From assembly GCA_036637375.1 (NCBI GenBank), contig JAVWMQ010000022.1:1-31656 (forward strand): 31,656 nucleotides of DNA, read 5' to 3'. Shown here piece after piece: positions 22,107-29,146 of the stretch. This DNA is from JAVWMQ01 sp036637375 (lineage in GTDB: Bacteria > Bacillota > Clostridia > Peptostreptococcales > Anaerovoracaceae). The notes below the pieces were generated by a model. That model was not told where the DNA came from and ran no database searches. It saw nothing but the letters and a program-made list of their open reading frames with translations. The translations under genes and the position numbers were made by a program. Each line of letters starts with the position of its first letter. The stretch's first letter is position 1.

Positions 22107-23102
22107 TTATATTAATACATATTGTATTGCATTAAATAGATACCCAACTATAATAATCCCAACCGAACAAATCACAACAAAAGTAATCAACAGTTTTGGT
22201 TTAATTGCTTTGCGAAGCATAATCATAGAAGGTAAACTTAAAGTTGTAACCGCCATCATAAATGATAATATTGTACCCAGGTTAGCACCCTTAAATAGTA
22301 ATGCCTCTGCAATTGGTATAGTTCCAAAAATATCTGCATACATAGGTATTCCCACCAATGTAGCCAAAATTACACCAAATGGATTTTCATCTCCTAGAAC
22401 TTTTTCAATAGTAGTTTCTGGTATCCAATTATGAATAAGCGCACCTATTGCAACCCCTACCAAAATATATGGTATAACCTTTTTGAAAGTATCAAAAGCC
22501 TGATCCTTAGCGTAAATCAATCTATCCTTGATCCTTAGTGCCTCATCCTCAATTTCAATAGCTTTTGCACCTTTGATGAAATCTTCCACTTCATTCTCCA
22601 TAGAAAGTCGCTCAATTATACTTCCTCCTATAATTGCAATTATTAATCCTACAATAACATACACTACTGCAACTTTAGTTCCAAAAATACTCATTAATAG
22701 AATTAACGAGCCTATATCAACCATTGGAGATGAAATCAAAAATGAAAAAGTTACTCCAAGGGGAAGCCCTGCACTTGTAAATCCAATAAAAAGTGGAATT
22801 GATGAACATGAACAAAATGGTGTTACCGTTCCCAGTAATGCCGCTATTATATTTGCCCATATACCCTTAAATCTACCCATTATCTTTTTGCTTCGCTCAG
22901 GTGGAAAAAAACTTTGTATGTAAGATATTATAAATATTAAAACGCATAATAAAACGGTTATTTTAATAATATCATAAACAAAGAACCATAAGCTACCACC
23001 AAGCTTACTATTTATATCTACACCCAAAAAGGTTAATAGATCCCCTATTAATCTATTTAGCCATTTCATGCCCAAAATTTCATCTTGTATGAACATCCAC
23101 AT
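22107..23102 (-). CDS. DUF318/ArsP-type permease
   Basis: A 331-residue membrane protein of the PF03773 (DUF318, UPF0718) permease family; characterised members such as ArsP export trivalent organoarsenicals. It has about eight helices in two halves with a long cytosolic middle (ENEVEDFIKGAKAIEIEDEALRIKDRL). The hallmark PFCSCSSIPLFIGF lies after helix 2 (C97, C99), and GIPMYADIFGTIPIAEALL marks the second half. I choose ATG at 23102: GAAAGGA lies 9 bases upstream, while the earlier in-frame ATG at 23138 has no SD. It is the second gene of arsR-permease-thioredoxin-arsC. Substrate could be arsenite, methylarsenite or another thiol-seeking metalloid. Confidence 0.88.
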   Translation of the reverse strand: MWMFIQDEILGMKWLNRLIGDLLTFLGVDINSKLGGSLWFFVYDIIKITVLLCVLIFIISYIQSFFPPERSKKIMGRFKGIWANIIAALLGTVTPFCSCSSIPLFIGFTSAGLPLGVTFSFLISSPMVDIGSLILLMSIFGTKVAVVYVIVGLIIAIIGGSIIERLSMENEVEDFIKGAKAIEIEDEALRIKDRLIYAKDQAFDTFKKVIPYILVGVAIGALIHNWIPETTIEKVLGDENPFGVILATLVGIPMYADIFGTIPIAEALLFKGANLGTILSFMMAVTTLSLPSMIMLRKAIKPKLLITFVVICSVGIIIVGYLFNAIQYVLI

Positions 23103-23132
23103 AATTTTTAATCCTTTCAAAACTATACATCT

Positions 23133-23158
23133 ATACATTTAGTTTTATCAATATGTAT
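23133..23158. repeat. Inverted repeat in the arsR-permease gap
   Basis: ATACAT (23133-23138) and ATGTAT (23153-23158) flank 14 bases. Next to it ATGTATAG is tandemly repeated on the minus strand. It may be a second regulator site or mean nothing. Confidence 0.3.
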
Positions 23159-23164
23159 CTTTCT

Positions 23165-23186
23165 TAAAATGCCGCTGTTATGCGGC
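23165..23186 (-). terminator. Attenuating hairpin after arsR
   Basis: On the minus strand TGCCGC-ATAACA-GCGGCA is followed by TTTTAAG. The stem is short but GC-rich and starts 4 bases after the arsR stop. It probably lowers, but need not abolish, read-through from arsR into the permease. Confidence 0.6.
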
Positions 23187-23190
23187 ACTT

Positions 23191-23499
23191 TTATTTACAG
23201 CAATTTTTAACACTCAAACTTTTTATCTCCGTAATTTCACCAAGCATTCTTTTGGCTACCTTTACGCCCTCATCATTTATGGAGTAATGAATCCACTTGC
23301 CTTCTTTCCTTCCAACAACAATGTTACTATCACAAAGTATTCTCATATGGTGTGAAAGAGTTGGTTGGCTAATTTCTAAATCCTCAAGAAGATTACAAGC
23401 ACACTTCTCACCAGTTTGCAAAAGTTCTAAAATTCGTACTCTATTTTCATCGCAAAAAGCTTTAAATATTCTCTCCGCCTCTTTGTACTTCAGTTCCAT
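23191..23499 (-). CDS. arsR: ArsR-family metalloid-responsive repressor
   Basis: A 102-residue winged-helix repressor. The metal site is EKCACNLLE (C33 and C35), corresponding to the ELCVCDL box of classical ArsR, with extra cysteines C100 and C101 at the C-terminus. The recognition helix is SQPTLSHHMRIL (44-55), and the wing is GRKEGKWIHYSI. It would bind the dyad at 23543-23558, overlapping its own promoter, and leave it when As(III) or Sb(III) binds. GAGGTG lies before ATG. First gene of the cluster. The CxC box favours arsenite or antimonite over zinc or cadmium. Confidence 0.92.
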   Translation of the reverse strand: MELKYKEAERIFKAFCDENRVRILELLQTGEKCACNLLEDLEISQPTLSHHMRILCDSNIVVGRKEGKWIHYSINDEGVKVAKRMLGEITEIKSLSVKNCCK

Positions 23500-23528
23500 A
23501 ACTCACCTCAATCCTTTTTATATAAGAT

Positions 23529-23558
23529 ATTATATATTTCATATTGATGTTTGTCAAT
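23529..23558 (-). promoter_or_regulatory. Consensus promoter and ArsR operator of the ars-type operon
   Basis: On the minus strand TTGACA (23552-23557) and TATAAT (23529-23534) are perfect consensus elements 17 bases apart. ATTGA-N6-TCAAT (23543-23558) overlaps the -35 and the spacer, in the sequence context ATAGATTGACAAACATCAAT, very like known ArsR operators of Firmicutes. Confidence 0.88.
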
Positions 23559-23574
23559 CTATACTTTTAATCTT

Positions 23575-25236
23575 TTAAAACTCATCTTCTTTTTCATATA
23601 GATAAAATCTATGGTCTTTATCCTTTTTAGACTTATACATTGCCATATCCGCTTTGTAAGCTAGCTTGTCTACTGTATTTCCATCCATTGGGAATTGACT
23701 CATACCGCAACTTATGCTGATCCTATATTTATGTTCATATAGCTGAACTGGTATATTAAATTCATCCTCTATACATTTTAGGATATGCTGAGGCTGAACA
23801 TCTCCAGCATCTTCCCAAAATACCAAGAATTCGTCCCCTCCAGTTCTCGCAACACATGCCTTTTCAAACAGTTTAGTTAATTTGTTTGCAGTTTCTACAA
23901 GCAAAATATCTCCAGCATCATGGCCAAAAGTATCGTTAATAAGCTTAAACTTATTAAGGTCAATAAATATAAAGAAATGTCGCTTTGTTAAATCTCTTTG
24001 AGCCAAAACACCTTCTGCTTCTTCTATAATTGCTCTTCTATTGTAAAGCCCTGTCAAATGATCATGATATGCCAAATATCTCATTTTTTCTTCAGCTAAT
24101 TCTCTATTTTTGATTTCCACCTCAAGTTCACTAGTTCTATCCTTTACTATAGCTTCAAGATTACTATTTAAACTTTCCAGCTCAAATTGTTTCTCCCTCA
24201 AATCGGTAATATTTTTGATAACATATGCACCTGCCAAAAAATCTCCATATCTATCAAAGCTACCAGAAAAAGTTGTAAGCAAATAGCATATATTCCCATT
24301 GGTCTTAATAGTAAGTTCCTCAGTAAATACTCGCTTGTTGTTTTTAGGTAATGTTACAGGAAGTATATCCACAATACTTGTCCTTAAAAGCCCTTCATTT
24401 CCTTCATTCCCAAATAAACTCAAAAATCCATCATTGACATAAGTTATTTGGTATTTATTATCTACAAGAACAACTCCATCTTCAATTCCTAACAGTATTG
24501 TTGGCATCATGTTCTCTACATTAAAATTCAAAAAAGCAAACCTCTTCAAAAACATACTTGCTAGTGCAATTGGAATAATTGCCAGTATCATTCCCAAAGG
24601 TGGAACTTCCGCAATTCCTAACATTGGCATAACCAGATCAGTCATTCCCCCCATTATCGCTAACATTAATATCGCCCAAAATAATATATATAGCGAGATT
24701 CTCTCTCTCTTCATTCTAAACTTACTTCTTGCAAATACAAAGGCAAATATAATAGAAATGAACAGGTAACCTCCAACAAAAATTGGCATATATACAGCCG
24801 ATAATATTGTTGGATAATCAACAGCATTAAAAGTCCACCCCATATCAACTTTTCTAAGAGATGTTACCTCATATGGATATTGTACAAAATAAATATATAT
24901 ATTAATTATTCCAGGTAAATACAAAACTAGATATCCTAAAATATTTTTAAGTATTCTTTTTTCCATATCGGCAAAGGCTAATATAAAATTAATTAATACT
25001 GGGTATGTCAGAGATAAAAACAAAGTATTTGTATTTCTAAACATACATGCTCGTGCCGCAAACTCCGACTCGTTCATTAACGCTGTGGAAATTGCCCACC
25101 CTGTACAAAGACAGCACAAAACTAAAAACATTTGTCTGTATCGTGATTGTTTATTTTTTTGATATGATAATACCCCTGTTGTTAGGTATATGAGCCCACA
25201 TAACATGAAACCCATACTAAATAGTAACCTTATCAT
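23575..25236 (-). CDS. Membrane diguanylate cyclase (7TM, PAS, GGDEF)
   Basis: A 553-residue protein. Seven hydrophobic helices fill residues 5-232 (about 5-25, 36-53, 72-90, 98-118, 146-170, 181-205, 214-232), like the 7TM input region of some histidine kinases. A PAS domain follows (245-345), then a coiled coil (345-388) and GGDEF (388-548). The active site is intact: DLTGLYNRR-like start HDHLTGLYNR, DLNKFKLINDTFGHDAGD and GGDEF at 466-470. The RxxD inhibitory site expected a few residues before GGDEF is missing (LFEKACVART). It would make cyclic di-GMP in response to a membrane or cytosolic signal. GGAGG lies 5 bases before ATG. It is a single gene, not obviously linked to its neighbours. 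Confidence 0.92.
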   Translation of the reverse strand: MIRLLFSMGFMLCGLIYLTTGVLSYQKNKQSRYRQMFLVLCCLCTGWAISTALMNESEFAARACMFRNTNTLFLSLTYPVLINFILAFADMEKRILKNILGYLVLYLPGIINIYIYFVQYPYEVTSLRKVDMGWTFNAVDYPTILSAVYMPIFVGGYLFISIIFAFVFARSKFRMKRERISLYILFWAILMLAIMGGMTDLVMPMLGIAEVPPLGMILAIIPIALASMFLKRFAFLNFNVENMMPTILLGIEDGVVLVDNKYQITYVNDGFLSLFGNEGNEGLLRTSIVDILPVTLPKNNKRVFTEELTIKTNGNICYLLTTFSGSFDRYGDFLAGAYVIKNITDLREKQFELESLNSNLEAIVKDRTSELEVEIKNRELAEEKMRYLAYHDHLTGLYNRRAIIEEAEGVLAQRDLTKRHFFIFIDLNKFKLINDTFGHDAGDILLVETANKLTKLFEKACVARTGGDEFLVFWEDAGDVQPQHILKCIEDEFNIPVQLYEHKYRISISCGMSQFPMDGNTVDKLAYKADMAMYKSKKDKDHRFYLYEKEDEF

Positions 25237-25295
25237 AATGCCTCCAATTTGTATTTGGTCAAATTTTCCTCTATTTTTTTGACTTCTTATGTATA

Positions 25296-25330
25296 AGTAT
25301 AATCTATTATATGCATATAATCAATTGATT
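25296..25330 (-). promoter_or_regulatory. Promoter of the diguanylate cyclase gene with overlapping palindromes
   Basis: On the minus strand TTGATT (25319-25324) and TATACT (25296-25301) are 17 bases apart. The spacer contains a 16-bp perfect palindrome ATTATATGCATATAAT (25306-25321), and the -35 lies in a 12-bp palindrome AATCAATTGATT (25319-25330). These are candidate operator sites. Confidence 0.6.
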
Positions 25331-25396
25331 TAACTCAATATCCCAATTACATATAACACAATAACAAAATTTCGAATATATTTGTTATTTTTTTAC

Positions 25397-25432
25397 AAAA
25401 ACCAAAAAGAGCCACTATCTCAAGTGACTCTT
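25397..25432 (-). terminator. Terminator after fba
   Basis: On the minus strand AAGAGTCACT and AGTGGCTCTT form a 10-bp stem with one G-U pair, followed by TTTGGTTTTTG. Confidence 0.85.
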
Positions 25433-25484
25433 AGCTATTTGAAACTGTAGTTGCCTTATAGTTGGCCTCTCTTTTGTCCTTTGG

Positions 25485-26417
25485 TTACTTCATTGAATCT
25501 GTAGCATTTAAAACATTCTTAATCTTATGCTGAACCATTCTATGAATAGCATCTCTCGCAGGTCCAAGGTACTTACGAGGGTCGAAATCTTCTGGATTTT
25601 CGATTAAATGTTTTCTAACCTCTGCTGTCATTGCTAGACGAAGATCTGTATCTATATTAACCTTACAAACACCGTATTTAGTAGCTTCTCTAATCATTTC
25701 TTCTGGAACGCCTTGTGCCCCTGGAATCTTACCACCAAATTCGTTACACTTTTGAACAAATTCTGGAAGTACAGTTGATGCACCATGTAATACTAATGGT
25801 GTATCTGGAATCAACTTATGAATTTCCTTTAGTCGTTCAAAATCCAAATACGGTTCTCCTGAAAATTTATATGCTCCATGGCTTGTTCCAATTGCAATTG
25901 CAAGTGAATCAACGCCTGTTCTCCTTACAAATTCTGCTGCCTCTTGTGGATCTGTAAAAGTTGCAGATCTAGCATCTACCTTAATATTATCTTCAATACC
26001 AGCAAGCTTACCAAGTTCTGCTTCAACTACAACACCCTTACTATGGGCATAGTCTACAACTTCCTTCGTAAGTCTAATATTTTCTTCAAAGTCATGCTTT
26101 GATCCATCAATCATTACAGATGTAAACCCATCATCTATACATTTTTTGCATATATCAAAATCTTCACCATGATCTAAGTGTAAACAAATATCAAGACCTG
26201 TGTCTTCAATTGCTGCTTCTACTAGTTTAGTAAGGTATGCTGGTTTAGCATACTTTCTAGCTCCTGCAGAAACTTGCAAAATCAAAGCAGAGTTTTCTTC
26301 TTTTGCTGCTTCTACAATTCCTTGAATTATCTCCATATTGTTTACATTAAATGCTCCAATGGCATAATCTTTTGTCAATGCTTTTTGGAACATCTCAGCT
26401 GATGTTATTAGTGCCAT
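25485..26417 (-). CDS. fba: Class II fructose-1,6-bisphosphate aldolase
   Basis: A 310-residue zinc-dependent aldolase of glycolysis and gluconeogenesis, cleaving fructose 1,6-bisphosphate to two triose phosphates. Catalytic D82 and zinc ligands H83 (HLDHGED), H180 (GTSHGAYKF) and H211 (LHGAS) are seen, with E134 in VEAELG; the phosphate-binding NIDTDLR loop is at 254-260. The length fits the Gram-positive class IIB enzymes. GGAGG lies 6 bases before ATG. It starts 12 bases after the small membrane-protein gene, so they are probably cotranscribed. Related GatY/KbaY tagatose-bisphosphate aldolases have the same fold, but no other sugar genes are nearby, and the C-terminal DFDPRKYLGPARDAI favours Fba. 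Confidence 0.94.
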   Translation of the reverse strand: MALITSAEMFQKALTKDYAIGAFNVNNMEIIQGIVEAAKEENSALILQVSAGARKYAKPAYLTKLVEAAIEDTGLDICLHLDHGEDFDICKKCIDDGFTSVMIDGSKHDFEENIRLTKEVVDYAHSKGVVVEAELGKLAGIEDNIKVDARSATFTDPQEAAEFVRRTGVDSLAIAIGTSHGAYKFSGEPYLDFERLKEIHKLIPDTPLVLHGASTVLPEFVQKCNEFGGKIPGAQGVPEEMIREATKYGVCKVNIDTDLRLAMTAEVRKHLIENPEDFDPRKYLGPARDAIHRMVQHKIKNVLNATDSMK

Positions 26418-26429
26418 AATTAACCTCCA

Positions 26430-26612
26430 TTATTTGTCCTTGTTATCAATTTCCTCTTCAATTAGAGCCTTTGGCTGGTTATCAATTAACGTTTTTGGAT
26501 ACTCCATTATTGCCGCTACTCTAAAATATATTATTGCCAGTGCAATTGCCAAAATGAGTATTGCAACAACAATATCATTTTTGTTGTAAAAAAAATCCTT
26601 AATTCTGTTCAT
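26430..26612 (-). CDS. Small single-span membrane protein
   Basis: A 60-residue protein of unknown function. It starts at ATG 26612, where AAAGGAG (26621-26627) lies 8 bases upstream; an ATG two codons earlier is too close to the SD, and the longer frame to 26795 runs through the divergent promoter region. Residues 1-13 are basic (MNRIKDFFYNKND), 14-34 are one membrane helix (IVVAILILAIALAIIYFRVA), and the rest is a soluble acidic tail (ALIEEEIDNKDK). By the positive-inside rule the N-terminus is cytosolic. It lies directly before fba in the same transcript, but no functional tie is known to me. A -10 TATAAT is at 26637-26642. Confidence 0.65.
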   Translation of the reverse strand: MNRIKDFFYNKNDIVVAILILAIALAIIYFRVAAIMEYPKTLIDNQPKALIEEEIDNKDK

Positions 26613-26685
26613 AGGCATTTCTCCTTTACATATACTATTATAATACCACAACTCCACCTTTCTTTCTATGAATAATAATAATTTC

Positions 26686-26714
26686 TTTATAATTTGCAAC
26701 TTTTGTTGTATAAT
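26686..26714 (+). promoter_or_regulatory. Promoter of the RluD-like gene, apparently leaderless
   Basis: TTTATA (26686-26691) and TATAAT (26709-26714) are 17 bases apart. Only GTAGTTT lies between the -10 and the ATG at 26722, so transcription should start at or beside the start codon. No SD sequence is possible. Confidence 0.65.
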
Positions 26715-26721
26715 GTAGTTT

Positions 26722-27675
26722 ATGATAAAGATAGAAATTAAAAAAAATGACGAAAAGCAAAGGCTTGATCGTTTCTTGAAAAAGTACTTAAACAAAGCCC
26801 CTTTAAGCCATATTTACAAAATGATACGTAAAGATGTAAAAGTGAATGGTAAAAGGGCAAAAATCGAAACAGAACTTCATGAAGGTGATATCATTGACCT
26901 TTATTTAAATGACACCCTACTTGAAAAATATAGGGAAACCAAAAAAATCGTTCATGTATCCAAACAGTTTAAAGTTGTTTACGAGGACGATGGTATTATT
27001 GTTGTTAATAAACCATTTGGGTTACTTACCCATGGAGATGCTGTTGAGAAAAAAAACACACTTGCAAATCAAGTTTGCAATTATTTAATTAGCACAGGCG
27101 AATATGTCCCAAGTAGAGAGCAAACTTTTGTACCCTCTCCAGTGAATAGACTTGATAGAAATACCACAGGTCTTGTTATTTTTGGAAAAAATGCAGATAG
27201 CCTAAAGAAATTAAATCAAATGATTAAAAATAGAGATGAAATCGAAAAATATTATTTAACTATCGTTTCTGGGGAAATGAGCAAACCAATTGAGTTAATT
27301 GATAGACTCCTTAAGGACGAAAAAACTAATGTAGTTACAGTTCTTGAAGGCAATGACAATGATGGCAAGAGAATCGAAACAATTGCAAGGCCACTAAAAT
27401 ATGCAAATGGCTATACTCTAGTTGAGGTTGAACTTGTTACAGGTAGAACCCATCAAATTAGAGCACACCTTCAAAAAGCTGGTTTTCCAATTATAGGGGA
27501 TATTAAATACGGAGATTTCAAGGTAAACAAAGTTGTTCAAAAGAAGTATGAGCTATCAACTCAACTTTTACATGCATACAGACTTGTAATCAATGGCAAG
27601 GAAATCATTGGGGGACTTCCAGAAAACTTTGCAAAAATTAAACAAGATATATTTGGGAAAGGTATAGTTGACTAG
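26722..27675 (+). CDS. RluC/RluD-family pseudouridine synthase
   Basis: A 317-residue pseudouridine synthase that isomerises uridines in structured RNA, probably 23S rRNA. An S4 RNA-binding domain covers about 12-70 (QRLDRFLKKYLNKAPLSHIYKMIRKDVKVNGKR). The catalytic domain has VVNKPFGLLTH (94-104), catalytic D145 in VNRLDRNTTGLVIF, and GRTHQIRAHLQ near the C-terminal third. The usual H of HRLDRxTSG is N here. The start fits the family but has no SD; the -10 element is only 7 bases away. lepB follows after 19 bases, so they may be an operon. RluB/RsuA types are excluded by the motif order. Confidence 0.92.
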   Translation: MIKIEIKKNDEKQRLDRFLKKYLNKAPLSHIYKMIRKDVKVNGKRAKIETELHEGDIIDLYLNDTLLEKYRETKKIVHVSKQFKVVYEDDGIIVVNKPFGLLTHGDAVEKKNTLANQVCNYLISTGEYVPSREQTFVPSPVNRLDRNTTGLVIFGKNADSLKKLNQMIKNRDEIEKYYLTIVSGEMSKPIELIDRLLKDEKTNVVTVLEGNDNDGKRIETIARPLKYANGYTLVEVELVTGRTHQIRAHLQKAGFPIIGDIKYGDFKVNKVVQKKYELSTQLLHAYRLVINGKEIIGGLPENFAKIKQDIFGKGIVD

Positions 27676-27694
27676 TATCAACTTAGGTATATAA

Positions 27695-28189
27695 ATGAAA
27701 AGTATTATTAAAGATATTATAATTGTTGTCGTCATTGTATTGGCTATCACATTTTTTGTTAAGCCAATAATTGTAAAGGGAATTTCAATGGAGCCAACTC
27801 TAATTGAAAACAATTATATTTTTATTAGTAAACAGGCATATAAATTTGGCGAACCAAAACACAAGGATATTGTTGTTTTTCCTCATGAAGAAGGTATTGA
27901 AAAAGAATTGTATATCAAGAGAGTAATTGGGATTCCTGGGGATATCATTGAGGTTAAAAATGATAAAGTTTATAGAAATCACAAGGAGCTAAAGGAACCA
28001 TACATAAAAGATGGTGTTACATCTGGAGAAATACCAGAAACAAAAATTAAAAAGGGTGAAATATTTGTGATGGGTGATAATAGATTAAATAGCTCAGATA
28101 GTAGATATTTTGGACCTGTGCCAATTGACAAGGTTACAGGCAAAGCATTTATAAGGTTGTTCCCTTTTAACAAGATTGGACTACTGTAA
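27695..28189 (+). CDS. lepB: Signal peptidase I
   Basis: A 164-residue membrane protease that removes signal peptides of secreted proteins. One N-terminal helix (5-23) anchors it, with the catalytic domain outside. The catalytic serine is S31 in KGISMEPTL, the general base lysine K75 in IKRVIGIPGD, and the third box is MGDNRLNSSDSRYFG (126-140). The size suits the short Gram-positive P-type enzymes. The SD is weak (TTAGGT), so translation may partly depend on the preceding pseudouridine synthase gene 19 bases upstream. smpB begins 23 bases later. Confidence 0.95.
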   Translation: MKSIIKDIIIVVVIVLAITFFVKPIIVKGISMEPTLIENNYIFISKQAYKFGEPKHKDIVVFPHEEGIEKELYIKRVIGIPGDIIEVKNDKVYRNHKELKEPYIKDGVTSGEIPETKIKKGEIFVMGDNRLNSSDSRYFGPVPIDKVTGKAFIRLFPFNKIGLL

Positions 28190-28212
28190 TCTAATTAAGG
28201 TGGGTATTAAAT

Positions 28213-28665
28213 ATGAAAGAAAAGAAATTAATATCAAATAACAAAAAAGCCAGACATGACTATTTTGTAGAGGAAACATACGAAACAGGTATTGTTCTTA
28301 CTGGCACTGAAATAAAATCAATTAGGCAAGGTAAGGCAAACATTAAGGAAAGTTATGCCAAGGTTGAGGACGGTGAAGTATTTGTTTATGGAATGAATAT
28401 AAGCCCTTATGACCATGGGAACATTTTTAATGTTGATCCATTAAGGCCTAGAAAATTGCTTTTGCACAAAAAAGAAATAAGCAAATTAATTGGAGCTACA
28501 ACCATTAAAGGTTTAACCTTAATACCTATTCAGCTTTATATTAATGCTGAGGGCTATGCAAAGATATTGCTTGGAGTTTGCAAGGGTAAGAAGCTTTATG
28601 ACAAACGCCAAGACATTGCTAAGCGTGATAGCGAAAGACGAATGCAAAAAGCAATGAAACGTTAA
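28213..28665 (+). CDS. smpB: SsrA-binding protein SmpB
   Basis: A 150-residue partner of tmRNA in trans-translation, rescuing ribosomes stalled on broken mRNA. The OB-fold core shows KKARHDYFVEETYETGIVLTGTEIKSIR, ANIKESYAKVEDGEVFVYGMNISPY and the RPRKLLLHKKEI strand; the C-terminal basic tail (KRQDIAKRDSERRMQKAMKR) enters the empty mRNA channel. AAGGTGG precedes ATG. The gene for its RNA partner follows 73 bases downstream. The RNase R gene often found just upstream of smpB is replaced here by lepB. Confidence 0.97.
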   Translation: MKEKKLISNNKKARHDYFVEETYETGIVLTGTEIKSIRQGKANIKESYAKVEDGEVFVYGMNISPYDHGNIFNVDPLRPRKLLLHKKEISKLIGATTIKGLTLIPIQLYINAEGYAKILLGVCKGKKLYDKRQDIAKRDSERRMQKAMKR

Positions 28666-28701
28666 CTATAAAATATGTAATAATACTATTTTCTTGTGTA
28701 C

Positions 28702-28730
28702 TTTACTTAGATTTATGGTATTATTATATA
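28702..28730 (+). promoter_or_regulatory. Promoter of ssrA
   Basis: TTTACT (28702-28707) and TATATA (28725-28730) are 17 bases apart and place the start close to the mature tmRNA 5' end at 28739. Confidence 0.6.
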
Positions 28731-28738
28731 TGATATTT

Positions 28739-29110
28739 GGGGATGTAATGGTTTCGACAGGGATGTGGAAGCAGGATAAGCGAGTCGTAGTTTGCTCAGA
28801 CTACGTTAAAAAGGGCACGTTAAATATAAACGCTAAAAATAATAATAATTACGCATTAGCAGCATAGTTCTGCGCCGCAATAAGCGGTAGCGTCGTCAGA
28901 CTTAGTTTCCCCGTAGGCTTTGATCCTGGCGCAAATATACGGGACAACCTTGCGTGAGCTCCTGGTAACGTAAGGGACTTACAGGATAGCCGATTTTAAA
29001 GCTTGCCTTTAGGGTTTAAATGAAGCGAAATAATTGATTAAAGGCTGCACTCGGAGAAATTCTTGTGAAAATGTTTTTGGACGCGAGTTCGACTCTCGCC
29101 ATCTCCACCA
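28739..29110 (+). ncRNA. ssrA: Transfer-messenger RNA (tmRNA)
   Basis: A 372-base tmRNA. The 5' GGGGATG pairs with CATCTCC of the 3' acceptor (one G-U), and the 3' end carries encoded CCA (29108-29110). The tRNA-like T arm is ACGCGAGTTCGACTCTCGC. The resume frame is 28832-28867, reading A-K-N-N-N-N-Y-A-L-A-A before TAG, so with the charged alanine the tag is (A)AKNNNNYALAA. The ALAA end is the ClpXP degradation signal. Pseudoknot-like inverted pairs lie on both sides of the frame. The terminator at 29116-29145 follows at once. Confidence 0.97.
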
Positions 29111-29115
29111 CAAGC

Positions 29116-29145
29116 AAAAACCGTTGAATTATCAACGGTTTTTTT
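29116..29145. terminator. Bidirectional terminator between tmRNA and nucleoside hydrolase
   Basis: CCGTTGA (29121-29127) and TCAACGG (29132-29138), flanked by A5 and T7, form a strong stem usable from both strands. It starts 6 bases after the tmRNA CCA and ends just before the minus-strand stop codon. Confidence 0.92.
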
Positions 29146-29146
29146 A

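Noticed and set aside
21667..22434. 255-residue plus-strand open frame
   Set aside because: It is antisense to the thioredoxin-like and permease genes, has proline/serine low-complexity translation, no SD and no family resemblance.
26613..26795. Extended start of the small membrane protein
   Set aside because: The extension overlaps the RluD-like gene and its promoter and lacks an SD.
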